Below, one piece after another: positions 1 through 9,054 of a stretch of DNA of 64,000 nt. Numbering within the stretch: the first letter of the stretch is position 1; every line of letters begins with the position of its first letter. The position numbers were made by a program, and so were the translations under genes. The notes below the pieces were generated by a model that saw nothing but the letters and a program-made list of their open reading frames with translations, ran no database searches and was not told the DNA's origin. Source of the stretch: Opitutales bacterium UBA5694 (GTDB lineage: Bacteria > Verrucomicrobiota > Verrucomicrobiia > Opitutales > Opitutaceae); contig DIHO01000019.1 of the NCBI GenBank assembly GCA_002420185.1, positions 1 to 64,000 on the forward strand, given 5' to 3'.

Positions 1-2
1 AT

Positions 3-953
3 TTAGACGTATCAAATGGCGAAACTGGGATCTACACCGCATCGGCGGGTTCGACGCGGATGATTTACAACAACATGAAGCGTATGCGGGAAGTGGGTCC
101 GATGCGCTGTTCTCCTACAGGAATCGTTTCTTCCATCTCTGGGACGTTGAGTTTCAACCTGGTCGCCTGCTTTAAGATTATGGGCAATTCGTGTGGGTTT
201 TCATCTGCCTGTGCCTCTTCTGGGCACGCACTGGGATACGCCTTCGATGACATCGCTTCTGGAAGGCAAAATCGAATGTTTGTTGCTGCGGGTGAGGACG
301 TAAACTACGAAAGTGTCGTGCCTTTTACCGGTATGAGAGCGTTGTCTTTAGAGAGTGAACCCGAGAGGGCGTCTTGTCCGTTTGACCAAAAGCGAAATGG
401 CTTTGTTAGTGCTGGAGGCGGAGCCGTTCTTGTTCTTGAAAGTGAAGACGAGGTCGGGCGCAGGGGCGTTAAGCCTTACGCAGAGTTGCTAGGATGGGGA
501 CAGGCAAGCGATGGCCACAATGTCGCAATCTCGCATCCTGAAGGCTTGGGCTTGGTAAGGGCGATTGAGAATGCTTTCCGAAGGGCAGGGATCACAGCAA
601 GCGAGGTTGACTATGTTAATGCCCACGCAACCTCCACGCTTATTGGGGACGCTAGCGAAGGGAAAGCTCTGGATACCATATTTTCGTCCAAGTGCTTAAG
701 CCCCAAGATTAGTAGTACAAAAGCGATTACAGGACATGGGCTCAGTCTTGCTAGTGCTTTGGAAACAGTTCTAGTAAGTATTGCTATAAAAGAGGGCTTT
801 ACTCCGGGTTCCGCTCATATCGAAAACTTGGATCCTAAGTTTGAAGCGTTGAACGTTATTCGTACGACCGAAATAGTGGGCCCGAATGTTGTGCTGAGCA
901 ATAGTAGTGGTTTTGGAGGTGCTAATGTGGTGTTGATTCTCAAGAAACCTTGA
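3..953 (+). CDS. Beta-ketoacyl-ACP synthase (KAS I/II type), 5' end outside window
   Basis: Elongating condensing enzyme of type II fatty acid synthesis, cytosolic. The frame is already open at the left edge, so the N-terminal third or so is missing; the first in-window ATG at 60 is internal. The thiolase-fold catalytic triad is visible: nucleophile Cys in SSACASS (codon 210-212), His in NAHATST (624-626) and a second His in ITGHGLSLAS (735-737). The glycine-rich end SNSSGFGGAN is typical. The spacing and the SSACASSGH and FGGAN segments look closer to FabB than to FabF. The loop after the second His reads GHGLSLAS rather than the usual GHxLGAAG, so a specialised paralogue is possible. It ends 173 bp before the convergent recD2 stop. 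Confidence 0.88.
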   Translation, partial: LDVSNGETGIYTASAGSTRMIYNNMKRMREVGPMRCSPTGIVSSISGTLSFNLVACFKIMGNSCGFSSACASSGHALGYAFDDIASGRQNRMFVAAGEDVNYESVVPFTGMRALSLESEPERASCPFDQKRNGFVSAGGGAVLVLESEDEVGRRGVKPYAELLGWGQASDGHNVAISHPEGLGLVRAIENAFRRAGITASEVDYVNAHATSTLIGDASEGKALDTIFSSKCLSPKISSTKAITGHGLSLASALETVLVSIAIKEGFTPGSAHIENLDPKFEALNVIRTTEIVGPNVVLSNSSGFGGANVVLILKKP

Positions 954-1126
954 GGAAGTCTGGTTCAGTAGGGAATTTCAACTTTTCGGTTGCTTCCGTT
1001 CGCGTATAAGGTTGAGAAACCTATGGAACCGAATTTAGGGCATGAAGAGCCTCGTTTTTTGAACGGATTGACCGGCAATTAGGGTCGTAATGCCCAACCT
1101 TTAAGAATTACCAAAGGAAAAATAGG

Positions 1127-3313
1127 CTAGAGGGTGAGCCTCTCCTTTAGTAAAGTGCATCGAGATTTGGAAACCGCATTGTTTGTCGCCATGGCATAAG
1201 CTGCCGGGTCTCCCACGATTATGACTTTTTTCTTGCCGCGTGTTATGGCTGTATAGATTAGATTTCGTTGAAGCATCAGGAAGTGAGCCTTAAGTAACGG
1301 AATAATAACTACAGGATATTCACTTCCTTGAGACTTATGGATACTCACTGCATAGGCGAGCGATAGATCGATGAGGTCAGGCTTTTCGTAGTCCACTACA
1401 TTGCCATCAAAGTCTACCGTGACAATTCCATTAATTCCATCGATGGATCTGATGATTCCTATATCACCGTTGAATATGCCCTTGTCGTAGTTGTTCCGAG
1501 TTTGAATGACCTTGTCACCCCGTTTAAACGTTAAAAAACCAAAAGGCATAGACTCGGTTTTGGAATTCAGGGACGCTTGCAAAAGGGTATTCAAATTTCC
1601 AACCCCCGCTTCTCCTTTATGCATGGGGGCGAGAGTCTGGGCATCGTTTATGGGATCTAAGCCAAGCTTATCTTTGACGAAATGCGTGAATACCTTGAGG
1701 ATCTTGTCGGAGCACTCCGATTGGTTTGAAGCGGCTAAGAACTGGAAGTCTTTATTTTCCACTAGATCGAGAGCGGATTCTACAGTTGCAGGTATTGAAA
1801 CTTGCCCTTGGTTGATGGCGTGGGCGTAATGTACGATGCTGCTCTGCTCAGCCTGCCGAAAAACTTTATTGAGGCGAGTAACAGGAATTCGATTTGAACT
1901 GATCAGGTCTTTGAGCACGTTTCCGGCTCCGACAGAGGGAAGCTGGTCTATGTCTCCGACAAGAACCAGATGGCTACCCGTTCGAATGGCTTGGAAAAGG
2001 CTAGCGGCAAGTCGTGTATCCAACATGGACGCCTCGTCGACGATCACGAAGTCGGCACTGAGTGGTTTTGACTCATTGACTGTGAAAGAACCTTCTGCGG
2101 GGTTGAACTTTAGTAAACGATGGATAGTTTGCCCGAGGGCTCCCGTCGTTTCTGACAAGCGTTGGGCCGCTCGCCCGGTAGGTGCAGCCAGAAGCACTCG
2201 AACCTTTTTTGCTTTGAGAATACTTACTACAGCGCGAAGAATTGTTGTTTTTCCAGTTCCGGGTCCACCGGTTAATATTGAGAGTTTGTGGGCCAATACC
2301 ATAGATATAGCTTCCCTTTGGCATTCTCCAAATTCGAAACCGGCTTTATCCTGCGCCCAATCAACTGCTTTATTGCGTTTGATAGGAGGAAGGCAGCTGG
2401 GGTGGCTCTGAATGCGAATAAAGGATTGGGCAATTTGTTCCTCAGCTCGATGATTGAACGGAAGCTGCCAGTAGGTGGTTAGGCCCTCAAGCTCAAATTT
2501 GAAAAGTATACGATTGGTAAATACACGTTCCAGTCCTGCTTTGGCTACCGCTTTGTCAATTTCTAATTTCTCGGCTGTGGTCTCTATGAGTTCGTTCTCT
2601 GGAAATGCCGTGTTACCCTCGTCTTGCAGCTCTTGCATGACAAACTCTATGCCCGCGTCCACGCGCCGGGGACTGTCGTTGCCAATCCCCATATTGATAG
2701 CTATGCGATTGCAGGTTTTGAAGCCAATACCTCGAATTTTTCGAGCAAGCTGATATGGATTTTCCTTGATTTGATCGGCTGCAACAAAACCAAATTCGTT
2801 ATAGATCTTAAGTACTTGAGACGGCGATACCCGGTAGGGAGTGAGGAAAAGGGAAAGGTCCCTGATATGGCTCTGCTCGTCCCAAGTTTCCTTAATTGAC
2901 TTAGCTCGCTGTTTTCCAATCCCATCCACCTCTTGCAGTCGGGCGGATTCCTCGGAAATAATCTTGAGCGTAGATTCCCCGAAACGGTCTACGATTCTCT
3001 CTGCTAGGCCTTTGGATATTCCCTTTACCAGTCCGCTTCCAAGGTACTTGCGGATTCCAAAAACGCTGGCTGGGAGTTCGGATTCAAACCGAGTCGCTTT
3101 GAATTGGGGACCATGGGCAGGGTGCCGCGACCAATCTCCTGTTACTTTTAAGGTTTCGCCACATTTCACGCCTGGAAACTTGCCTACGATCGTGACGGCG
3201 TTCTTTGCGTTTTCAGGTCTTAGATCAGCAATCAAGTAACCGTCTTCATCATTCGAATACTTGATGCTTTCGAGTACACCCTTTAGGGTTTCACTGGCGG
3301 CTGAATGAGGCAC
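1127..3313 (-). CDS. recD2: ATP-dependent DNA helicase RecD2-like
   Basis: Superfamily 1B 5'-3' DNA helicase of the RecD2 (RecD/TraA) family, acting alone in DNA repair without RecBC. Length 728 aa fits RecD2. The N-terminal part carries helix-hairpin-helix segments (VDGIGKQRAKSI, IRGIGFKTCNRI). The helicase core follows: Walker A GGPGTGKTT near residue 349, Walker B VIVDEASMLD, motif III VGDIDQLPSVGAG, and near the C-terminus SIHKSQGSEYPVV and YTAITRGKKKV (motifs V and VI). It starts 3 bp after the stop of the upstream HAD gene on the same strand, so the two are probably cotranscribed. Confidence 0.93.
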   Translation of the reverse strand: MPHSAASETLKGVLESIKYSNDEDGYLIADLRPENAKNAVTIVGKFPGVKCGETLKVTGDWSRHPAHGPQFKATRFESELPASVFGIRKYLGSGLVKGISKGLAERIVDRFGESTLKIISEESARLQEVDGIGKQRAKSIKETWDEQSHIRDLSLFLTPYRVSPSQVLKIYNEFGFVAADQIKENPYQLARKIRGIGFKTCNRIAINMGIGNDSPRRVDAGIEFVMQELQDEGNTAFPENELIETTAEKLEIDKAVAKAGLERVFTNRILFKFELEGLTTYWQLPFNHRAEEQIAQSFIRIQSHPSCLPPIKRNKAVDWAQDKAGFEFGECQREAISMVLAHKLSILTGGPGTGKTTILRAVVSILKAKKVRVLLAAPTGRAAQRLSETTGALGQTIHRLLKFNPAEGSFTVNESKPLSADFVIVDEASMLDTRLAASLFQAIRTGSHLVLVGDIDQLPSVGAGNVLKDLISSNRIPVTRLNKVFRQAEQSSIVHYAHAINQGQVSIPATVESALDLVENKDFQFLAASNQSECSDKILKVFTHFVKDKLGLDPINDAQTLAPMHKGEAGVGNLNTLLQASLNSKTESMPFGFLTFKRGDKVIQTRNNYDKGIFNGDIGIIRSIDGINGIVTVDFDGNVVDYEKPDLIDLSLAYAVSIHKSQGSEYPVVIIPLLKAHFLMLQRNLIYTAITRGKKKVIIVGDPAAYAMATNNAVSKSRCTLLKERLTL

Positions 3314-3316
3314 AAG

Positions 3317-3979
3317 CTAACTGAAATGACCATCTGCAATTTCTTGCAAGCTCTCGAATACTCTATCGGCTCCCGCTTCGATTAACTCTTGACTGGAGTG
3401 CGAGCCGGTTGAAACACAGTAGCTTGTCATCCCAATGCAATGTGCCGATTCAATATCAAAGGGTGAGTCGCCGATCAAAATCGCCTGTTCGGGCTTTGCT
3501 TTGAGGCGATCAAGTGCAATACTCGATAGTTCTGGTTCAGGTTTTCTGTAATGGGTATCGTGGGCACCGAGAATTAATGAAAACGAATCGGACAAGCAGA
3601 GCGATTCGATTATATTCCGCGTATGCACTCCGCTCTTGTTGGTAAACACCGCAGCTTTAATGTTGTGCTGGGTAACGGCCTGAATCAGATCTCTCGCACC
3701 TGGTAGCAAAACGACTCCTTCCAGGTGAATTTCGTCGAACTTTTCTGTCCACAACCTCATGGCCGCTTCCAATTCAGTGTCGGCGAAGAAACTACGAATG
3801 GTTACGGGCATTGAACCTCCTACAGCTCTTTTAACTGCATCATAGGTCGGAACTGGTCTACCTAATTTATCTGCAGCATACTTGTAGCAGCGATAGATGG
3901 TATCGAAATGATCCACAAGCGTACCGTCCATATCAAATAGAACCGCCTGCAGATCGTGTATCATAGGGTTATTTGCCAT
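3317..3979 (-). CDS. HAD-family phosphatase (phosphoglycolate phosphatase-like)
   Basis: Haloacid dehalogenase superfamily hydrolase, 220 aa, probably a soluble small-molecule phosphatase. HAD motif I is FDMDGTLVD near residue 15 (both catalytic Asp present), motif II is VFTNKSG, the Lys of motif III lies in HYRKPEPE, and motif IV is ILIGDSPFDIESA. A helical cap lies between motifs I and II, the subfamily I arrangement of phosphoglycolate phosphatase (Gph) and PpaX. The substrate cannot be told from sequence. Its stop is 3 bp before the recD2 start, suggesting a two-gene operon. Confidence 0.87.
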   Translation of the reverse strand: MANNPMIHDLQAVLFDMDGTLVDHFDTIYRCYKYAADKLGRPVPTYDAVKRAVGGSMPVTIRSFFADTELEAAMRLWTEKFDEIHLEGVVLLPGARDLIQAVTQHNIKAAVFTNKSGVHTRNIIESLCLSDSFSLILGAHDTHYRKPEPELSSIALDRLKAKPEQAILIGDSPFDIESAHCIGMTSYCVSTGSHSSQELIEAGADRVFESLQEIADGHFS

Positions 3980-4709
3980 TCAGCTTGTGGATTGGGAGAA
4001 CCTCATTTGCCAGATACAGTGGCTTGGCAAACCAATTCAACCTTTATCTCCATATCCAGATGTGTCGCTCTCCTGACACGGGAATATTGAGCTTTCCATG
4101 TGGAACTCTGCTGAAAATAGCGACGGGTTGATTTTGAAAAGCTCTTGTTCCCATGAGTTCCTGATTGGATGTGAATAACTCGAGAGTAACTAAGTAAATT
4201 CCGCTCTATTAAGGGGTTTAGTGGCATCGGTGTTACCTGAATGTGGCAAAGCAGCCAATTAAGATTTGTAAAAAGTAGTGTCGGGGATGGGCGACGCTGT
4301 TTTTTAGGGAGAAATTTGGGCTAATTGAAGACAGAAGAATATCAAGATGAAGCAGAGATGGTAGAATCGGGTCAGATACTTATTTTTAATTTTGTAAGTA
4401 TATGCAGATCAGTTATTAGTAATAGATTGAGAGAGCCTTTTTCGATACAGAAGAACTGTGCTACTTACTTGTTGAATTGGAATTCCTATCTTCTTCTGGT
4501 ACTTTGTCCTATAGATTTTAGCCTCAGAAAGCGAGTTAAGGCCAATTTTTTACATATTTAGGCATAATATCGCTTCCATACCTTCGAATTTGTGCTGAAT
4601 ATTCCAATAATTAGCAATGGGCGGGAGAAATTGTGAAGAAACCTAGCAAAATGGGATTTGTAGCAGGCATTTACGGGTTATTGATCACGAAAAAGGGTCT
4701 TGAGAATCG
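3980..4709. other. Intergenic stretch without a convincing gene
   Basis: About 730 bp, AT-rich, with many stops in all frames. Two short open frames (4003-4227 minus and 4325-4561 plus) have no recognisable motif and unconvincing composition. A 26-codon frame opens with GTG at 4633 and ends TGA at 4711-4713, overlapping the next gene's ATG by 4 bases (ATGA). It could be a leader peptide or chance. Confidence 0.5.
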
Positions 4710-5621
4710 ATGAGAATTGCGGTCGTAGGATCTGGGGCCGTTGGGCTATATTATGGAAGTCGACTCCAAAAGGCGGGTGAAGACATACGCTATCTTTTAC
4801 GAAGTGACTACGACGCGATACAGCGAAATGGAATCAGAATTAGAGCTCGTGACAGTCAATTTCGGTTGAACGATGTAAAAGCTTATCAGAACTCAGAGGA
4901 TATCGGGAAAGTGGACCTAGTGATTGTGGCGGTGAAAGCGGTATCGAACAGGTTCCTGCCAGAACTGCTTCGACCCATTGTTGCACCGGAGACGTCGATT
5001 CTGAGTCTGCAAAATGGGCTTGGGAACATCGAGTTTCTCAGAAAGTACTTTCCGGGCAATCTACTCTTTTGCGGTACCTGCTATATTTGCCTCAATAGAG
5101 TAGAGCCAGGTTTTGTGGAAAATTTCCTGTTAGGGTCTATCGTGCTCTCACAAGAGGGTGAAGCGAGTTCAAGCAAGTTGAAGACAATCGGCGAAATGCT
5201 GAATAGGGCACGACTAAATTGTCGAACTTCCCCCAACATTGACCAGATGCGATGGGAAAAGCTGCTCTGGAACGTGCCATTCAATGGATTGTCCATCGCC
5301 GCGGGAAAAATTACCACTGATTTGATTCTTGCGGACGAGGGACTCAATCGATTGGCACGAGGTCTTATGGAAGAATTATTGGGAGCATCTTCCGCCTTGG
5401 GTTTGAGCATCGATCCAAAACTTATTGATAAACAATTCGAAATTACGAAGTCGATGGGTGAATACAGTCCGTCAAGCTTGTTAGACTTTCTCGCGGGCAG
5501 AAGCGTGGAAGTGGATGCGATTTGGGGAGAGCCCTTACGGCAGGGCTTGAAGGCCGGTCAAGACATGCCAAAGCTCGAGACGCTTTATCGTCTGCTGCGA
5601 ATTACCTGTTGCGATCAATAA
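4710..5621 (+). CDS. 2-dehydropantoate 2-reductase-like (ApbA/PanE family)
   Basis: NAD(P)H-dependent ketopantoate reductase family, 303 aa, the usual length. The family enzyme reduces 2-dehydropantoate to pantoate in pantothenate/CoA synthesis. The N-terminus is a Rossmann nucleotide site, VVGSGAVGLYYGSRL at residues 4-18. VIVAVKA follows (the ApbA pattern), then LQNGLGN near residue 100. The C-terminal helical domain holds the catalytic Lys context MRWEKLLWNVPFNGL and the segment SSLLDFLAGRSVEVDAIWGEP, equivalent to SMLQDxxxGRxTEIDxxxG. Paralogues with other 2-ketoacid substrates exist, so panE itself is not certain. It converges with the purA-like gene, 17 bp apart. Confidence 0.85.
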   Translation: MRIAVVGSGAVGLYYGSRLQKAGEDIRYLLRSDYDAIQRNGIRIRARDSQFRLNDVKAYQNSEDIGKVDLVIVAVKAVSNRFLPELLRPIVAPETSILSLQNGLGNIEFLRKYFPGNLLFCGTCYICLNRVEPGFVENFLLGSIVLSQEGEASSSKLKTIGEMLNRARLNCRTSPNIDQMRWEKLLWNVPFNGLSIAAGKITTDLILADEGLNRLARGLMEELLGASSALGLSIDPKLIDKQFEITKSMGEYSPSSLLDFLAGRSVEVDAIWGEPLRQGLKAGQDMPKLETLYRLLRITCCDQ

Positions 5622-5638
5622 TTCTAATCCCTACGGAT

Positions 5639-7207
5639 TCAAATTGTTGCGGCTATCGGTCGATCGTGTTTTAGCAGGGAAGCCGTATCTGGAATATCTT
5701 TGATGATTTGGCTAGGCATCGGACCTACCCCGAGATAGCGGAGATTGGGTAAACAATTGGGCCACTCTTCACCCCAGAAGGCAGAGTCGAGCACACTTCG
5801 AACCATACCTGCGACGTAGGCCTTAGCACTCTTAGGGAGCTCGTTGAATGTGCGGGCTTTCGAGATGTCAGAATCCCAGCCTGCATATTCTTGATAGACC
5901 GGCTTGAGCGTTCTTCTATAAGTCTCGTTGCGCGGGACTCTATTGACGCGATTTCCGTTTTTGTCTTTGTAGGCGACGCAGATTTTCAAGTTGCCCTTCC
6001 AATTGGAGTCGTGACTCAGGGCGTCTATCTTGTTGATCATGAGATCATCGTATCCGCCATATCGCAAAGTGTCCGCTTTTTCCACGGCATCGTACCATCC
6101 CACCATTCTTTGACGTCCCGTTGAGGTTCCGAATTCAAGTAGTTTAAGCCGGTCGAACAGGGGGTGAGGCTCGTCTACTTTTGTGATGAAAACGTGGGTG
6201 CCTACCTTGGTGTCATAGGCTTTTGCCACTCCAAAAACATGTAGCGGCTGGACGGGAACACAGGCGGAGTTAAAAAACTCGGAAGCATAGGTGTGCGAGG
6301 CTGATACGTTAGGCGAAAACCCTTGCCGTTTATCGAGCCAGTAAGCTTGGCCGTATTCACCGATGACGTACTTCCCAGACACTTCGGCCTTTCTGACTAT
6401 TTCTCGTACGTCTGCGATGTTGTCTTTCAGTGATTGTCCGGCTTCCCAGTAGGCATTGATTAATTCATCAAGATTGAGCGTAAAGGGAGAGTCACCCTTG
6501 AAGCGGCTAAAATCAAATTCCCTTTCCTCGAACAGACCTGCTTCAATCGCATCGGCATTTGCTCGAATCTCGGCTTGGTTTAACGTATCAAAGAATCCAT
6601 TCCATGCTTCTTCCGATGCCTGGCAAACATGCTGTATTGTCGAGCAGGCACGTGTCGCCTTTTGGGAAAGCTTAGAATGATACCGTTCTTTCCCATAAAG
6701 AAAGTCGCAGTAGTGAATTTGGAATTGGCTAACCTCGTCGACGTAGGATGGCGTAATTCCTCTTCCTGTGCTTCCGCGGGGTTCTTCATTTATTAGATTC
6801 ACCCTGTACCATTCCCATGCGAGATCGAGTAGTCGATGAGTTAGATCCGAAACCATGGTTCGCTCATCGATGACAAGTCGCTCTGTGACTCGGTAGCCAT
6901 TGGCGTCGACCGGTTTTAATTCCCACAAAAACTTGCGGGGGTCTGCGACGACTCCGGCTCCGATGGCCAGAAACTTCACCGATTGGTCGACAACGCCTGC
7001 GGGAAGAAGATTGAGTTTCAATCCACCAGCAGTGTGTCCCGAATTGGCTCCCCCGTTGATTTTGATGACAACGCCCACGGGCGACGATTCACCTGTGTCG
7101 ATGCGAAGTTCTTCGATGACTTCGGATATGAGGCGGCCCTTGCCTTCATCACCCATGCTTATGCCGCAATCCGCTATTAATCTGCTCTTAAATTTTGTTA
7201 GTGCCAT
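5639..7207 (-). CDS. purA: Divergent adenylosuccinate synthetase (PurA-like)
   Basis: Predicted to ligate IMP and aspartate with GTP to adenylosuccinate, the first step from IMP to AMP. Conserved parts: MGDEGKGR near residue 18 keeps the catalytic Asp of GDEGKG; GGANSGHTA keeps the catalytic His of NAGHT; GSTGRGITPSYVDE matches the GTTGRGIGPAYxD region; FGTSTGRQRMVGWYDAV matches GATTGRxRRxGWxD; NKID matches the guanine-binding TKxD. Unusual: 522 aa against about 430, Trp before GDEGKG is Met, and the FEGAQG block reads GEYGQAYWLD. The serine marking phage PurZ at the catalytic Asp is absent. It lies 178 bp downstream of guaB on the same strand, which fits the IMP branch point. A paralogue with altered substrate cannot be excluded. 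Confidence 0.8.
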   Translation of the reverse strand: MALTKFKSRLIADCGISMGDEGKGRLISEVIEELRIDTGESSPVGVVIKINGGANSGHTAGGLKLNLLPAGVVDQSVKFLAIGAGVVADPRKFLWELKPVDANGYRVTERLVIDERTMVSDLTHRLLDLAWEWYRVNLINEEPRGSTGRGITPSYVDEVSQFQIHYCDFLYGKERYHSKLSQKATRACSTIQHVCQASEEAWNGFFDTLNQAEIRANADAIEAGLFEEREFDFSRFKGDSPFTLNLDELINAYWEAGQSLKDNIADVREIVRKAEVSGKYVIGEYGQAYWLDKRQGFSPNVSASHTYASEFFNSACVPVQPLHVFGVAKAYDTKVGTHVFITKVDEPHPLFDRLKLLEFGTSTGRQRMVGWYDAVEKADTLRYGGYDDLMINKIDALSHDSNWKGNLKICVAYKDKNGNRVNRVPRNETYRRTLKPVYQEYAGWDSDISKARTFNELPKSAKAYVAGMVRSVLDSAFWGEEWPNCLPNLRYLGVGPMPSQIIKDIPDTASLLKHDRPIAATI

Positions 7208-7385
7208 TGTAGATTTTAGATTTGGAGGTGCCTAAATCCTATTCTCTCGTCAAACGGTAAAAGTTGCCTCGGATGGTGACCCGTTTCCAGCCTTTGCCGA
7301 TCCGACATCTGAATAGTTGAGACCGGCGCAAGGACCGGTTGAAGTTTAGAGGGGCTTTAATCGCTTCCTTTGCGGGAGAGGCAAA

Positions 7386-8954
7386 CTAGCTGCGTTTTGC
7401 GACCTCAATCACATCATGCGGAGCGGACTCTTTCATCCCGGCAGAACTAATTCTAACGAAGCGGGCTTTATCTCTTAGTTCTTTCAAGTTTTTGGCCCCA
7501 TTATAACCCATCCCAGCCTGAAGCCCTCCCGACATATCTGCCAAAATGTTCAGTACGGATCCGCGAACCTCTTTCATTCCTTCAACTCCCTCTGCGGTCA
7601 GTTTTCGTGCGGTATCTTTATTGAGATGTCCGTAGCGTGCAGCTGAGCCTTTTTTCATCGCGCTCAGGCTACCCATTCCCCGATATTCCTTATAGAGCTT
7701 GTTGTTTATCTCGATAATTTCTCCGGGAGCTTCTTGGCTTCCGGCGAGGAGTCCTCCAAGCATCACCGAATCTGCAAGAGTCATGGCTTTAACGATATCG
7801 CCTGACTTGGTGATCCCACCGTCTGCGATTATACGAACGCCTTTCTTTTCTGCGCCTCGGGAAGCATTGTAAAGAGCGGAGAGTTGAGGAATGCCAACGC
7901 CGGCTACGATGCGCGTCGTGCAAATGGAGCCTGGCCCTTGGCCGACTTTGATCGCATCCGCACCGCAATCGGCTAAGTATTCTACGCCGCTACCAGAGGT
8001 TACATTTCCGGCGATGATGGTCAGATCTGGAAATTCGCCTCGCAGCAATTTCACCACTTGCCCGATGCCCATGCTGTAGCCGTGTGCTGCAGAAACAGCG
8101 ACGGCATCCACTCTCTCGTTACAGAGATTGGTGACGTGCTCAAGGATGGCATCTTTGTCAAGCGAGCCGTCTTTTTTCCAGACGGTAGAAATCGCAGCAC
8201 CTACCAACAGGCGGAAGTCCGAATCGCGGGCAGGCTTTAGAACGTTCTGCTTTTCTGCATTGATCCGCTCGATGTCTGAAATACTGACGAGCCCCTTAAG
8301 GTGATGGGCATCGTCTACAACGAGAAGTTTGTTTATGCCAAGGTGTTTGCTGAAAAATTTGTCGGCTACATCGATAGGATTCGGCTTGATATCGTTCTCA
8401 TGAAGAGTCAGCACCGTCGAAGCGGGATCCATGGCCTCAGTCACTTTTATATGCCCGTACCGAGCTTTGACAACGCGGCTGCCGAGAAGGCCAACGAGCT
8501 TACCGCCCTTTTCGGTTACGGGAAAAGTGCGAAACTTGTAACCCTTTTCATTGATCATTTCGATTACGTCGCTGATGTATTGCTCCGGCTGGACCGTTAT
8601 AGGATTGGGAAGCAGACCGTTGATGTGATACTTGACCTTTGTTACCTGAGAGACTTGTTCCCGATAAGGCATATTGTAATGGATGATCCCCATGCCGCCG
8701 CTGGTTGCCATAGCGATTGCCATCCGGTACTCAGTGACTGTGTCCATGTCAGAAGAGATGATAGGGATGTTTAACTTGATTTGGTCCGACAGGCTCGTCT
8801 CTAGTCTAGCGTCCCGTGGGAGAACCTCACTGTAGTTGGTGGCGAGTGAAATGTCGTCGTACGTGAGTGCGGTACCTTTGTGCTCATTAAAAAACGCAGA
8901 GGCGTTTTTGTAGAACAGGTTTTCGTCAAAGATTTCTTTGCTCGGTCTGGCCAT
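7386..8954 (-). CDS. guaB: IMP dehydrogenase
   Basis: Oxidises IMP to XMP with NAD+, the committed step to GMP. 522 aa, slightly longer than the usual 485-500. A beta/alpha barrel is interrupted by a CBS pair: ALTYDDISLATNYSEVLP at the start, CBS domains about residues 115-235 (EKGYKFRTFPVTEKG, LGINKLLVVDDAHHLKGLVSI), then barrel motifs IKVGQGPGSICTTRIVAG with the catalytic Cys, IADGGI, and the GMGSL segment. The flap follows near the C-terminus (EGVEGMKEVRG). The downstream gene on the same strand is purA-like, so both exits from IMP are adjacent. Confidence 0.96.
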   Translation of the reverse strand: MARPSKEIFDENLFYKNASAFFNEHKGTALTYDDISLATNYSEVLPRDARLETSLSDQIKLNIPIISSDMDTVTEYRMAIAMATSGGMGIIHYNMPYREQVSQVTKVKYHINGLLPNPITVQPEQYISDVIEMINEKGYKFRTFPVTEKGGKLVGLLGSRVVKARYGHIKVTEAMDPASTVLTLHENDIKPNPIDVADKFFSKHLGINKLLVVDDAHHLKGLVSISDIERINAEKQNVLKPARDSDFRLLVGAAISTVWKKDGSLDKDAILEHVTNLCNERVDAVAVSAAHGYSMGIGQVVKLLRGEFPDLTIIAGNVTSGSGVEYLADCGADAIKVGQGPGSICTTRIVAGVGIPQLSALYNASRGAEKKGVRIIADGGITKSGDIVKAMTLADSVMLGGLLAGSQEAPGEIIEINNKLYKEYRGMGSLSAMKKGSAARYGHLNKDTARKLTAEGVEGMKEVRGSVLNILADMSGGLQAGMGYNGAKNLKELRDKARFVRISSAGMKESAPHDVIEVAKRS

Positions 8955-9054
8955 AGTTGCCGATAGAGAGACTGAATCGGGGAATCAAGTATTTTGCGTT
9001 TGTTGAAAGAAAAAAGGTGGCGTAATAGCGAACCGGTGGATTGAGTCGCAACCC

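Noticed and set aside
4003..4561. Two short open frames in the gap before the PanE-like gene
   Set aside because: No homology recognised, no start context, and surrounding DNA is stop-rich.
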